A stretch of DNA of 53,066 bases from Thermoplasmata archaeon. GTDB taxonomy: Archaea; Thermoplasmatota; Thermoplasmata; Thermoplasmatales; Thermoplasmataceae. The stretch lies in NCBI GenBank assembly GCA_021835025.1, contig JAKBQY010000023.1:1-53066 (forward strand). Direction: 5' to 3'. This document shows positions 8,721 to 16,754 of this stretch, one piece after another; within the stretch, counting starts at the first letter, position 1; each line of letters starts with the position of its first letter. The position numbers were made by a program, and so were the translations under genes. A model generated the notes under the pieces. That model did no database searches. It had not been told where the DNA came from and saw nothing but the letters and a program-made list of their open reading frames with translations.

Positions 8721-9114
8721 ACCAACGCTCACAAAGGAACAAAAGAAATTATTAAAAAAGAAAAATGAGACTAATAGAAGAAGGGTAGAATTCCATAGAC
8801 AGGAATGGTTCAGGTACAAAAAATTTGACGATTCATGGAGAAGGCCAAGAGGAAAGCACTCAAAACTTGCAAATCATATTGGATACAGGCCTCCCGTTGT
8901 AAACCCTGGATACAGAACACCAAGAATAGTTAGGGGGTTACACCCTTCAGGATTCAAGGAGGTCTTAATCCATAATGTTGCGGAATTACAAAAACTCAAT
9001 CCCGATATAGAAGGCGCTAGAATTGCTTCTGCAGTTGGATACAAAAAGAGAATAGATATAGAGGAAGAGGCTGAAAATTTAGGCATACACGTATTCAACA
9101 AGGTGGTAAGATGA
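8710..9114 (+). CDS. rpl32e: 50S ribosomal protein L32e
   Basis: Archaeal/eukaryotic large-subunit protein. The core RRVEFHRQEWFRYKKFDDSW, GYRPPVVNPGYRTPRIVRG and HPSGFKEVLIHN segments are highly typical, and the C-terminus IASAVGYKKRIDIEEEA fits. It starts inside rpl6 with GGGGTGAAT upstream. Its TGA overlaps the ATG of rpl19e by 4 nt. Confidence 0.96.
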   Translation: MSYKPTLTKEQKKLLKKKNETNRRRVEFHRQEWFRYKKFDDSWRRPRGKHSKLANHIGYRPPVVNPGYRTPRIVRGLHPSGFKEVLIHNVAELQKLNPDIEGARIASAVGYKKRIDIEEEAENLGIHVFNKVVR

Positions 9115-9587
9115 AAATGAATAGTATAAAGAATATAGCTTCCGACGAGCTTAAGGTTGGAAAATCTCGAGTATGGATAGATACAAACAATCTAGACAAG
9201 GTTCTGGATGTTACAACAAGGGATGATGTTAAGAAACTGATAAATTTACACATTATCAAAAGGAAAAATAAAAAGGGAAATTCAAATATGAGGTTAAAGA
9301 AGAGAATTACCCAACTTCAGAAGGGCAGGAGGCGCGGTCCCGGTTCCGTGAGAGGTACAAAATATGCAAGATACCCAAGGAAAAGAAGATGGATATCTCT
9401 CATAAGGGCATTAAGATCTGAACTGAAAACATTAAAGGAAGAAAACAAAATAGGCAGTGAGGCATATAGAAAATATTACAGAATAATTAAAAGTGGGTCA
9501 TTCACTTCCAGGGCACAGCTCGTATCACATCTAAAATCGTCATCATTAATAAAGGAGGATGGAAATGAAAACAATAAAAGTTCTTAA
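9111..9587 (+). CDS. rpl19e: 50S ribosomal protein L19e
   Basis: Archaeal/eukaryotic L19e, a long basic helical protein bridging domains of 23S rRNA. GKSRVWIDTNNLDKV, the RRRGPGSVRGTKYARYPRK stretch and the RKYYRIIKSGSFTSRAQL segment are diagnostic. The length (about 158 aa) is normal. An AAGGTGGTAAG site precedes the ATG, with MKM giving two possible starts 6 nt apart. Its end overlaps rpl18. Confidence 0.95.
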   Translation: MKMNSIKNIASDELKVGKSRVWIDTNNLDKVLDVTTRDDVKKLINLHIIKRKNKKGNSNMRLKKRITQLQKGRRRGPGSVRGTKYARYPRKRRWISLIRALRSELKTLKEENKIGSEAYRKYYRIIKSGSFTSRAQLVSHLKSSSLIKEDGNENNKSS

Positions 9588-10038
9588 AAGAAGAAAGGCC
9601 GGAATAACGGATTATGGTAAAAGATATAAATTACTAAAATCAGATACTACAAGAGCCGTTATAAGGCCAAGCAATAAGGGTTTTGCAATTCAATTTATTA
9701 ACTATAACCCTGCTGGAGACAGTATAGTATCAACTGTTACGCGGGAAACACTGAAAAAGACCTATAATTTAAATGGGAATAACATACAATCCTTCTATCT
9801 CGGCGGATATTTGGCCGGTAAGTTGGCAAAAAATAAAGGTATTGAATCGGCCATACTGGATACAGGTAGATACAAATTCCAGCATGGTGGGAGAATTGCA
9901 GCAGCATTGAAGGGAATAGTTGATTCAGGCATTGATATACCTGTAGATGAAGACGTATTTCCAGATGAATCAAGATTGAAAGGAGAGCATTTAAAAAACA
10001 AAATAAATCTTGAAGAATATAAAAATAAAGGTGTATGA
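9565..10038 (+). CDS. rpl18: 50S ribosomal protein L18 (uL18)
   Basis: 5S rRNA-binding large-subunit protein. The RRKAGITDYGKRYKLLKS N-terminus, RAVIRPSNKGFAIQFI and the glycine-rich segment YLGGYLAGKLAKNKGI-like region identify archaeal L18. I choose ATG 9565, which lies 6 nt after the GGAGG of a strong AAAGGAGGAT site; the in-frame ATG at 9559 overlaps that site. The stop overlaps rps5. Confidence 0.95.
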   Translation: MKTIKVLKRRKAGITDYGKRYKLLKSDTTRAVIRPSNKGFAIQFINYNPAGDSIVSTVTRETLKKTYNLNGNNIQSFYLGGYLAGKLAKNKGIESAILDTGRYKFQHGGRIAAALKGIVDSGIDIPVDEDVFPDESRLKGEHLKNKINLEEYKNKGV

Positions 10039-10040
10039 AT

Positions 10041-10706
10041 ATGGATGAAGAATGGGTGCCTAAAACTGAACTTGGAAGGCTTGTTGCCAACGATCAAATT
10101 CACAGCATTGGAGAGGCTTTGCATACGAAATTGCCGTTAAAAGAGTATCAGATTGTTGATTATCTTATACCAGATTTAAAGGATGAAGTCATAAATATCG
10201 AGAGAGCTCAGAGAATGACCGATTCAGGGAGAAGGATGAATTATTCAATAACGGCTGTCGTTGGCAATTCAAATGGATATATTGGTATAGGCAGGGGAAA
10301 AGCCAAGGAAGCAGCACCAGCCATAAGAAAGGCCATAAATAATGCAAAAACGAACATTATAGAGATTAAAAGGGGTTGTGGCTCATGGGAATGTGGTTGT
10401 GGAAGACCTCATTCCTTGCCTTTTCATATAGTGGGAAAATCTGGATCTGTAACTGTTAAATTAAAACCAGCCCCACAGGGAGTTGGCCTCGCCGTTGGAG
10501 ATGTGGCCAAAATTATATTAAAAATGGCAGGTATAGAAGATGCCTGGGGATTTGCATCTGGTCATACAAAGACAACGGTGAATTACGCACTTGCCACTTT
10601 TGACGCTCTTAAAAAAACAGTGTCTATGAAAATAAACCCAAAGATTACTCTTACAACACCTATATATATTGGAGGGATAGGAAATGATAGCGATAATCAG
10701 AATTAG
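10041..10706 (+). CDS. rps5: 30S ribosomal protein S5 (uS5)
   Basis: Small-subunit protein S5, involved in decoding fidelity and mRNA entry. The archaeal [17 protein letters not shown] segment, [19 protein letters not shown] and the [19 protein letters not shown] region are clear. I prefer ATG 10041 (MDEEW), 7 nt after AAAGGTG; the ATG at 10035 is only 1-2 nt from that site. The C-terminus overlaps rpl30 by 23 nt. Confidence 0.95.
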   Translation: MDEEWVPKTELGRLVANDQIHSIGEALHTKLPLKEYQIVDYLIPDLKDEVINIERAQRMTDSGRRMNYSITAVVGNSNGYIGIGRGKAKEAAPAIRKAINNAKTNIIEIKRGCGSWECGCGRPHSLPFHIVGKSGSVTVKLKPAPQGVGLAVGDVAKIILKMAGIEDAWGFASGHTKTTVNYALATFDALKKTVSMKINPKITLTTPIYIGGIGNDSDNQN

Positions 10707-11178
10707 AGGATATACGGGAATTAAGCCAAGAATTGAAAAAACTGCTGAGCTTTTAAATTTGAATCGCATTAACCACATGGTTCTTTATCCCGAATCACCA
10801 AGCATAAATGGTATGTTGCAGATGGTGAAGGATTATATAACATGGGGGGAGATAGATACGGATACCCTTGAGCTTCTATTGAAAAATAGGATATTGTTAA
10901 AGGGAAGGAAAAAAATAGATGAGGAAAAATTAAAAGAGTTAGGTTTTTCATCATACAGGGAAATGGCCGAAGCTCTAAATGAAGGTAAAATAACCATGAA
11001 TTCATTAAATGAACTAGTTCCTGTGATAAGATTAAATCCACCAAAGGGTGGTTATGAAGCAATTCAAAAACCCTTCAAACAGAAAGGTTCAGCAGGATAT
11101 AGAGGAAATGAAATAAATATACTCATCAAAAAAATGATAACAGCAGGAGTTGATTTAAATGGTAAGAACCAGAACTAA
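10684..11178 (+). CDS. rpl30: 50S ribosomal protein L30 (uL30)
   Basis: Long archaeal form of L30 (164 aa; bacterial L30 is about 60). The [21 protein letters not shown]-terminus is the ferredoxin-like core, followed by [19 protein letters not shown] and a C-terminal [19 protein letters not shown] segment typical of archaea. AGGGATAGG precedes the ATG within rps5. The end overlaps rpl15 by 20 nt. Confidence 0.93.
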   Translation: MIAIIRIRGYTGIKPRIEKTAELLNLNRINHMVLYPESPSINGMLQMVKDYITWGEIDTDTLELLLKNRILLKGRKKIDEEKLKELGFSSYREMAEALNEGKITMNSLNELVPVIRLNPPKGGYEAIQKPFKQKGSAGYRGNEINILIKKMITAGVDLNGKNQN

Positions 11179-11581
11179 GAAATTAAGGGGAGGACATTAC
11201 GGTAGAGGTATGAAATCCGGTAGAGGAAAGGGCAAAAAGGGAGGAAACGGTATGGCCGGGCTTGGTGGACACAGAAAAATATGGCTTATAAAAAATGATA
11301 GAAACCATTATGGTGTTCATGGCTTTACTTCCCATTCAAGAACAGAAATCAATACAATAACCCTTAACCAGCTAGAATTTTTATATGACGATCTAAAAAA
11401 CAAGGGTTATATTGAAAATGACGTTATAGACCTTGATAGGGCAGGATATACAAAATTACTAGGATCGGGTAATTTTAATATAAAATCCAAAATAATTATA
11501 GGAAAGGCTACCGAAAAGGCTATTAATAAGCTTTCTAATTATGGTATTACGATAGAAAATGACAGAAATCCAAAGGAATAA
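11159..11581 (+). CDS. rpl15: 50S ribosomal protein L15 (uL15)
   Basis: Large-subunit protein whose glycine- and basic-rich N-terminus ([21 protein letters not shown]) threads into 23S rRNA, followed by a globular domain with [16 protein letters not shown] and [14 protein letters not shown]. The 140-aa length is normal for archaea. The N-terminal [11 protein letters not shown] is the usual archaeal start. Overlaps rpl30 upstream and secY downstream. Confidence 0.95.
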   Translation: MVRTRTKKLRGGHYGRGMKSGRGKGKKGGNGMAGLGGHRKIWLIKNDRNHYGVHGFTSHSRTEINTITLNQLEFLYDDLKNKGYIENDVIDLDRAGYTKLLGSGNFNIKSKIIIGKATEKAINKLSNYGITIENDRNPKE

Positions 11582-13319
11582 GGGAGCGGCAATCCCAATA
11601 ATATTTGTATTCGCTATTTTCCTTGTAACAGTGTATTATTTTGAGCACTATACCGGTTTTAAAATATTTTTAGTTGGATTGTTGACTTCGCCGTTGTTTC
11701 TCATTGCCTATTTGATGTTAAGCTATAAAGGCCCTAAAAAAAGTAGGTTATATGGCCTGGAAAATCTGACAGCTAAATTGCCTGCAATAAAAAAAGCATC
11801 AGGGCATGTACAATTCAAATATAAAATAATGTGGACTGCCCTTGTTGTACTTCTTTATTTCGCACTTACAAATATATACATATACGGGTTAAATACAAAA
11901 AATACAGTTGATGTATTTGCCTCATTCCGTGCCATATTTGCGGGGGCATCAGGATCGTTGATGGACCTAGGTATCGGTCCAATTGTAACGGCAAGTATTG
12001 TTATGCAATTGTTTGCAGGAGCAAAAATATTTAATCTTGACCTCTCCGATTCATCGGATAAGGCAATATACCAGGGAGTTCAGAAACTTCTTGTTATAAT
12101 TATGATATTTGTTGAGGCGATACCTCAGGCTTTTGGCTTCCTAGTTCCAGATACGAGCCTTGTATCAAGGCTTGGGTCTTTAGCCCCCGGTTATGGTTCA
12201 TTTCTTGCGCAGGCCATTATAATAGCTCAGTTATTCTTTGGTTCATATCTGGTATTTTTAATGGATGAGGTTGTATCCAAATACGGTATAGGTTCAGGTA
12301 TATCCCTATTCATAGCTGCAGGTGTTTCCCAGCAATTATTTACTGGAACATTCAATTGGATACCTTCAACATTATCATCACCATTATCATTATCAAATCC
12401 ACCGGCAGGTGCCATACCAAAGGCTTTATATCTATTTCTAAATGCACCCGGTTCATATTTAACAAATACTGGCATGGAACAGATATTATTTGCACAGCCA
12501 AATCCAATGATTGCACTTGTTGGTACATTACTTATATTCTTCATTGTGGCATATTTCCAGAGCAGCAAGATAGAATTGCCAATAGCACATGAAAGAGTAA
12601 GAGGTGCAAGGGGGAGATATCCATTACAGTTGTTATATGCTTCAAACATACCTGTTATATTGGCAACAGCTTTGCTGGCAAATATATCAATGTGGACATT
12701 ATTATTTTGGGGTAGTCCTGCTTTGAGTAAAATACCGATTTTGGGGCACAGCTATCTTCTTGGGTCATACCCTAATTCAGCACAGATATCATCATTGGGT
12801 ATTTCACATACAACACCTATGAGTGGTCTGGCCTTTTATCTTTACACTCCAAATGGGCTAGCAGGCTGGTTATTCCCAATACTTCAACCAGGAGCGTCCC
12901 AGGCTGAATTGCTTGGTCATACGCCCATAGAGGAACTAATACATGTGCTGGTATTTATGGCATTTCTTATTGGTTTCAGTATACTTTTTGCGAAATTCTG
13001 GATAGAAACAACAAATATGGGAGCGGGTGCTGTAGCCAGGCAGATCAGGTCCAGCGGTATGCAGATTCCCGGATTCAGAAGGGATCCCAAAGTCATGGAA
13101 AAGGTTCTTAGCAAATATATACCAGCAATAACAATATTCAGCGGAGCAATTGTCGGTATACTGGCTGGTGGTGCGGATCTGATAGGAACTGTGGGCAATA
13201 CCAGCGGTACTGGACTCCTACTTGCAGTTGGAATAGTTATACAGTTTTACGAAGCAATGGGCAGAGAGCAGTTAATGGAAATGCATCCAATGATAAGGCA
13301 ATTCTTTATTGGTGGGTAA
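11559..13319 (+). CDS. secY: Preprotein translocase subunit SecY with extended N-terminus
   Basis: Central pore of the Sec translocon. From about residue 70 onward it matches archaeal SecY: LPAIKKASGHVQFKYK, then ten-helix core features such as GSLMDLGIGPIVTASIVMQL, the SKIELPIAHERVRGARGRYP cytosolic loop and GGADLIGTVGNTSGTG. Unlike typical archaeal SecY (about 430-500 aa), this frame has 586 residues, with two additional hydrophobic segments at about 11-28 and 35-55 before the amphipathic helix. The start ATG lies inside rpl15 (23-nt overlap) without a strong ribosome-binding site, so the first residues are less certain than the core. Confidence 0.93.
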   Translation: MTEIQRNKGAAIPIIFVFAIFLVTVYYFEHYTGFKIFLVGLLTSPLFLIAYLMLSYKGPKKSRLYGLENLTAKLPAIKKASGHVQFKYKIMWTALVVLLYFALTNIYIYGLNTKNTVDVFASFRAIFAGASGSLMDLGIGPIVTASIVMQLFAGAKIFNLDLSDSSDKAIYQGVQKLLVIIMIFVEAIPQAFGFLVPDTSLVSRLGSLAPGYGSFLAQAIIIAQLFFGSYLVFLMDEVVSKYGIGSGISLFIAAGVSQQLFTGTFNWIPSTLSSPLSLSNPPAGAIPKALYLFLNAPGSYLTNTGMEQILFAQPNPMIALVGTLLIFFIVAYFQSSKIELPIAHERVRGARGRYPLQLLYASNIPVILATALLANISMWTLLFWGSPALSKIPILGHSYLLGSYPNSAQISSLGISHTTPMSGLAFYLYTPNGLAGWLFPILQPGASQAELLGHTPIEELIHVLVFMAFLIGFSILFAKFWIETTNMGAGAVARQIRSSGMQIPGFRRDPKVMEKVLSKYIPAITIFSGAIVGILAGGADLIGTVGNTSGTGLLLAVGIVIQFYEAMGREQLMEMHPMIRQFFIGG

Positions 13320-13862
13320 ATGAGAATTATAGTTTCAGGAATACCAGGAGTAGGCAAATCTACAGTTATTGGCATGGTTGAGGAGAAGTCAGAATATCGA
13401 GTAATTAATTTCGGGACACTTATGTTTGAGATGGGAAAAGAGTTAAATCTTGTTGAGAATAGAGATGAAATAAGAAAACTAAACATATCAGAGCAAATTG
13501 ACCTACAAAAAAAAGCGGCAATTAAATTAGGCCAGATGAATAATATTATTATAGACACGCATATGTCAATCAAATCACCCAAAGGTTATTTGCCTGGTTT
13601 GCCTCAATGGGTTTTAAACGAATTAAACGTATCTTCATATTTTTTAATAGAATCTACAGCTGAAGAAATTTTGAAACATAGATCGAAGGATCCAACAAGG
13701 GCCAGAGATGATGACACCATGGATGATATAAAGGAACAGCAGGAAATAAATAGATATTATGCGGTTGCATATTCCGTTTACTCTGGTGCTACAGTTAACT
13801 TTATATATAATCCAGATAATCATCCAGAGATGGCAGCTGAAAATATAATAAGGAGGTTATAA
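13320..13862 (+). CDS. adkA: Archaeal adenylate kinase (AdkA type)
   Basis: Converts AMP and ATP to two ADP in the cytosol. The P-loop GIPGVGKST is at residues 7-15, then NFGTLMFEMGKE, the IIIDTHMSIKSPKGYLPGLP lid-side segment and a C-terminal DPTRARDDDT motif, all of the archaeal AdkA family rather than the bacterial one. 180 aa is normal. It starts directly after the secY stop, as in many archaeal spc clusters. Confidence 0.93.
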   Translation: MRIIVSGIPGVGKSTVIGMVEEKSEYRVINFGTLMFEMGKELNLVENRDEIRKLNISEQIDLQKKAAIKLGQMNNIIIDTHMSIKSPKGYLPGLPQWVLNELNVSSYFLIESTAEEILKHRSKDPTRARDDDTMDDIKEQQEINRYYAVAYSVYSGATVNFIYNPDNHPEMAAENIIRRL

Positions 13863-13864
13863 AA

Positions 13865-14539
13865 ATGCAACCGAGCAATGGACAACCACAAATGCAAAAA
13901 ATGATGATGATACAGTTTATTTTCATGTTTGCAGGTTTAGGTCTTATATTTATTATTAGTGACCCTGGAATTCGAACTCCAATAGGAGATGCCATGAATG
14001 TTATATTTATGCCGATTCTTGGATTTAATTATTCCTCCCCCATACTAACTTTAATGTTAACAGGTATCATTCTTGGTTTGATATCCTCAATACCAAGGTA
14101 TTTTTTTACCGACTGGATTAAGATGGGCAAGGCTCAAACCGTAAGCAGAGCATATACTAAGGCAATGAGAGAAGCTATGAGATCCGGAGACAGGGTAAAA
14201 CAGCAGAAATTACAGAAGATGTCAATGCAGAGGCAGATGGACCAGGCTGCATTATCTATGAATACAATGAAGCCTTTATTCGTAACCGAGGTTTTCTTTT
14301 TCCTTATATTCATCTGGCTTTATGTCTTTATGCTATCATTGCATTACCAGTACGTTTCAGTTCCATGGGATATGAACCTTGATATAGTTACGACCAAGTT
14401 ATATGTAATGCCATTATGGATGGGATTGTACACACTTGGCAATCTTGCGGTGGGATATTTTGTGACAATGATCATGAAGTATGTCGACTTTACATATAAA
14501 ATAAGGAAAATAGAGGAAGAAGAAGCGCAATCAATATGA
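13865..14539 (+). CDS. DUF106 membrane protein, Oxa1/EMC3/TMCO1 superfamily
   Basis: Predicted membrane protein insertase component. It has a hydrophobic segment near residues 14-32, another at about 55-78, a charged coiled-coil-like stretch (TKAMREAMRSGDRVKQQKLQKM; two parts TKAMREAMRSGDR and KQQKLQKM), and two further membrane segments near 138-160 and 182-207. This helix and coiled-coil order matches archaeal DUF106 proteins, which are related to YidC/Oxa1. Its position after secY-adk supports a role in membrane insertion. A GGAGG site lies before the ATG. The stop overlaps cmk by 4 nt. Confidence 0.85.
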   Translation: MQPSNGQPQMQKMMMIQFIFMFAGLGLIFIISDPGIRTPIGDAMNVIFMPILGFNYSSPILTLMLTGIILGLISSIPRYFFTDWIKMGKAQTVSRAYTKAMREAMRSGDRVKQQKLQKMSMQRQMDQAALSMNTMKPLFVTEVFFFLIFIWLYVFMLSLHYQYVSVPWDMNLDIVTTKLYVMPLWMGLYTLGNLAVGYFVTMIMKYVDFTYKIRKIEEEEAQSI

Positions 14540-15060
14540 AAATTACCATCAGTGGAGAATCCGGGTCTGGCAAAACCACAATTGGCCAGATGCTGGCAAA
14601 AAATCTTAATTATAATTTCTATTCTGGAGGTTATTTTTTCAGGAAAAAGGCAGAAGAATATAATATGGATATCATTGAATTCAGTACATATGCTGAAAAA
14701 CATAGAGAAATAGACCTTGAAGAAGATAGAATGATAATTGATTTCATTAAAAATCATGATAATATTGTGATTGAATCAAGGCTTTGTGGCTATTTATCGC
14801 ATAGGGAAAATATTGATTCATATAAAATATTTTTATATGCCGAGGAGGATACAAGGATTAAGAGGCTACTTGACCGGGATAAAGATACATCAAGGGAAAA
14901 TATAATAAAAAGGGAAAGATCTGAAATAAGAAGGTATATGACTTTTTATGGGATAGATTATAGAAATTATCTTTATTACGATTTAATAATAAAGACTGAT
15001 ATATTATCAACAAAAAATATTCTATCCTCAATAATATCTTCTTTAAAAAAGAAAAGTTAA
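14536..15060 (+). CDS. cmk: Cytidylate kinase
   Basis: Phosphorylates CMP/dCMP for nucleotide synthesis. The P-loop GESGSGKTT is at residues 6-14, followed by YNFYSGGYFFRKKAEE and a VIESRLCGYLS segment that binds the CMP base, and the RLLDRDKDTSRENI lid region. At 174 aa it is the compact archaeal Cmk. ATGA overlap with the DUF106 gene indicates coupling; the secY-adk-DUF106-cmk-cbf5 order is conserved in archaea. Confidence 0.92.
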   Translation: MKITISGESGSGKTTIGQMLAKNLNYNFYSGGYFFRKKAEEYNMDIIEFSTYAEKHREIDLEEDRMIIDFIKNHDNIVIESRLCGYLSHRENIDSYKIFLYAEEDTRIKRLLDRDKDTSRENIIKRERSEIRRYMTFYGIDYRNYLYYDLIIKTDILSTKNILSSIISSLKKKS

Positions 15061-15088
15061 AAATCATATTATGGATAATGAATAACAA

Positions 15089-16144
15089 ATGGAAAATATA
15101 AAAAAACAAAATATCAATGGATTCATAGTTATAGATAAACCTGCTGGTCCCACTAGCCACCAGATCGATTCATGGGTCAGGGATATTACAGGCGAAAAAA
15201 GAGTTGGACACATAGGAACTTTGGATCCCAACGTTTCGGGAGTACTGGTCATGGCCCTTGGTAAGGCGACAAAACTCATCGATTTAGTTCACGAAAAGCC
15301 GAAAGAATATATTTCCATCATGAGGTTGTATTCCAATGTCCCGGAATATGACATACATCATGTTTTTGATGAATTCACGGGGAAAATATATCAACTTCCA
15401 CCAGTGAGATCCGCTGTCGCAAGGGAGTTGAGAATTAGAACAATATACAATATGGATATTATTGAGATTAAGGACAAGCTTATATTATTCCATGTAAAGT
15501 GCGAATCAGGCACTTATATAAGAACCTTATGCACAGATATGGGTTATGTAATTGGAACAGGTGCTCAAATGGCGGATTTGCGAAGAATATCCACAGGTGA
15601 TTTTAAAGAAGATATGGTTCATAGCCTGCAGGAATTAAGTGATGCCGTTATTTTAAAAAATAAAGGAAAACCCGAATTATTCAATGAATTGTTGCTGCCA
15701 ATGGATTTTGTATTTCGGGATTATCCTAAAATAATAGTTAAAAAAACAGCGATTAAGAATATAAAAAACGGTTCAGATATTTACCCACCAGGGATAATAA
15801 CATTGATTGGCAAACCAGTTAAGGGGGACAAAATCGCCATATATACGGAAAAAAATGACCTTATAGCATATGGTACGATGTTAGTAAATGAAATAAAAGA
15901 TTTAAAGGTCGTAGACATTGATAATGTGCTTGTTGGAGGAGATGAAGATAATGGAAAAAATATTATGGTACGGGGAAAAAATAAACGGGAAAATATACCT
16001 GTTCAAAAATTTAGAAAAGAATTACATGGAAATTTTCAACATGTTAAGGAAAGGAATAAAGCCGGAAATAGAAAAAGAACCTTCGAAAAGCATTCCAGAC
16101 CTGAGAGAAATACTTCTAAAATACGAAAAGGAAAGAATAAATGA
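15089..16144 (+). CDS. cbf5: tRNA/rRNA pseudouridine synthase Cbf5 (TruB family), with long basic tail
   Basis: Catalytic subunit of H/ACA guide ribonucleoproteins, also able to modify tRNA U55. The catalytic aspartate is in HIGTLDPNVSG (Asp46), followed by the YIRTLCTDMG segment and a C-terminal PUA domain (about 210-285, with SDIYPPGI and GDKIAIYT). Typical archaeal Cbf5 ends soon after the PUA strand seen here as KVVDIDNVLV. This frame runs about 64 codons further as a Lys/Arg-rich tail, and all of that tail overlaps nop5 in another frame. It may be real, or the original stop may be lost; the enzyme core is secure. Confidence 0.92.
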   Translation: MENIKKQNINGFIVIDKPAGPTSHQIDSWVRDITGEKRVGHIGTLDPNVSGVLVMALGKATKLIDLVHEKPKEYISIMRLYSNVPEYDIHHVFDEFTGKIYQLPPVRSAVARELRIRTIYNMDIIEIKDKLILFHVKCESGTYIRTLCTDMGYVIGTGAQMADLRRISTGDFKEDMVHSLQELSDAVILKNKGKPELFNELLLPMDFVFRDYPKIIVKKTAIKNIKNGSDIYPPGIITLIGKPVKGDKIAIYTEKNDLIAYGTMLVNEIKDLKVVDIDNVLVGGDEDNGKNIMVRGKNKRENIPVQKFRKELHGNFQHVKERNKAGNRKRTFEKHSRPERNTSKIRKGKNK

Positions 16145-16754
16145 AGAATTTTCAGGTGACCAGTACATTATAAAAATTTATTCAATTAAAAAGGAAATGG
16201 ATGAAATCATCAATTTATATCTGGAAAGATTGTTATCAATATATACCATATTCGATATACCATACAATAATGAACCATGTTCATATTTTAATAAATTGAA
16301 AACATTCAAACTCAGTGATATTGAAATTAAAACAGCCGAATTTGGATCACAGATATGTGAATTCAGGTCGCAAATTGTAAATTATCTTTATACTGAGCTG
16401 GAAAATTATATGCCAAATACATCAAAATTGATTGGGCCAGATCTGACGCTTGATTTTTTGCTAAAAAGTGGTGGATTAAAAAACCTTGTTAAATTCCCCT
16501 CGAGCACCCTTCAGATACTTGGTGCAGAAAAAGCCTTCTTTAAGCATATGAGAAATGGAACTCCACCTCCAAAACACGGAATAATTTTTAATTATCCCGG
16601 TCTATCGTCATTGCCTCCGGGAAAAAGAGGGCAGATATCAAGGATCATAGCAAATAAAATGGCAATTACCATTAAAATGGATTATTTTCACAGAGCGGGG
16701 GATATTGATTCCATAATATCCTACATAAATGGCAAAATTAAAAATCAGGTGTAG
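15951..16754 (+). CDS. nop5: C/D guide RNP core protein Nop5 (Nop56/58 homologue)
   Basis: Scaffold protein of C/D-box RNPs, linking L7Ae-bound guide RNA to the methyltransferase fibrillarin. The C-terminal Nop domain is unmistakable: LGAEKAFFKHMRNGTPPPKHG, PPGKRGQISRIIANKMAI and KMDYF. The N-terminal domain and coiled coil are shorter than in many archaea (267 aa in all). I choose ATG 15951, 8 nt after GGAGGAGAT. The first 194 nt overlap cbf5 out of frame. No fibrillarin gene follows, although nop5 and fibrillarin are often neighbours. The end overlaps purF (opposite strand) by 10 nt. Confidence 0.9.
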   Translation: MEKILWYGEKINGKIYLFKNLEKNYMEIFNMLRKGIKPEIEKEPSKSIPDLREILLKYEKERINEEFSGDQYIIKIYSIKKEMDEIINLYLERLLSIYTIFDIPYNNEPCSYFNKLKTFKLSDIEIKTAEFGSQICEFRSQIVNYLYTELENYMPNTSKLIGPDLTLDFLLKSGGLKNLVKFPSSTLQILGAEKAFFKHMRNGTPPPKHGIIFNYPGLSSLPPGKRGQISRIIANKMAITIKMDYFHRAGDIDSIISYINGKIKNQV

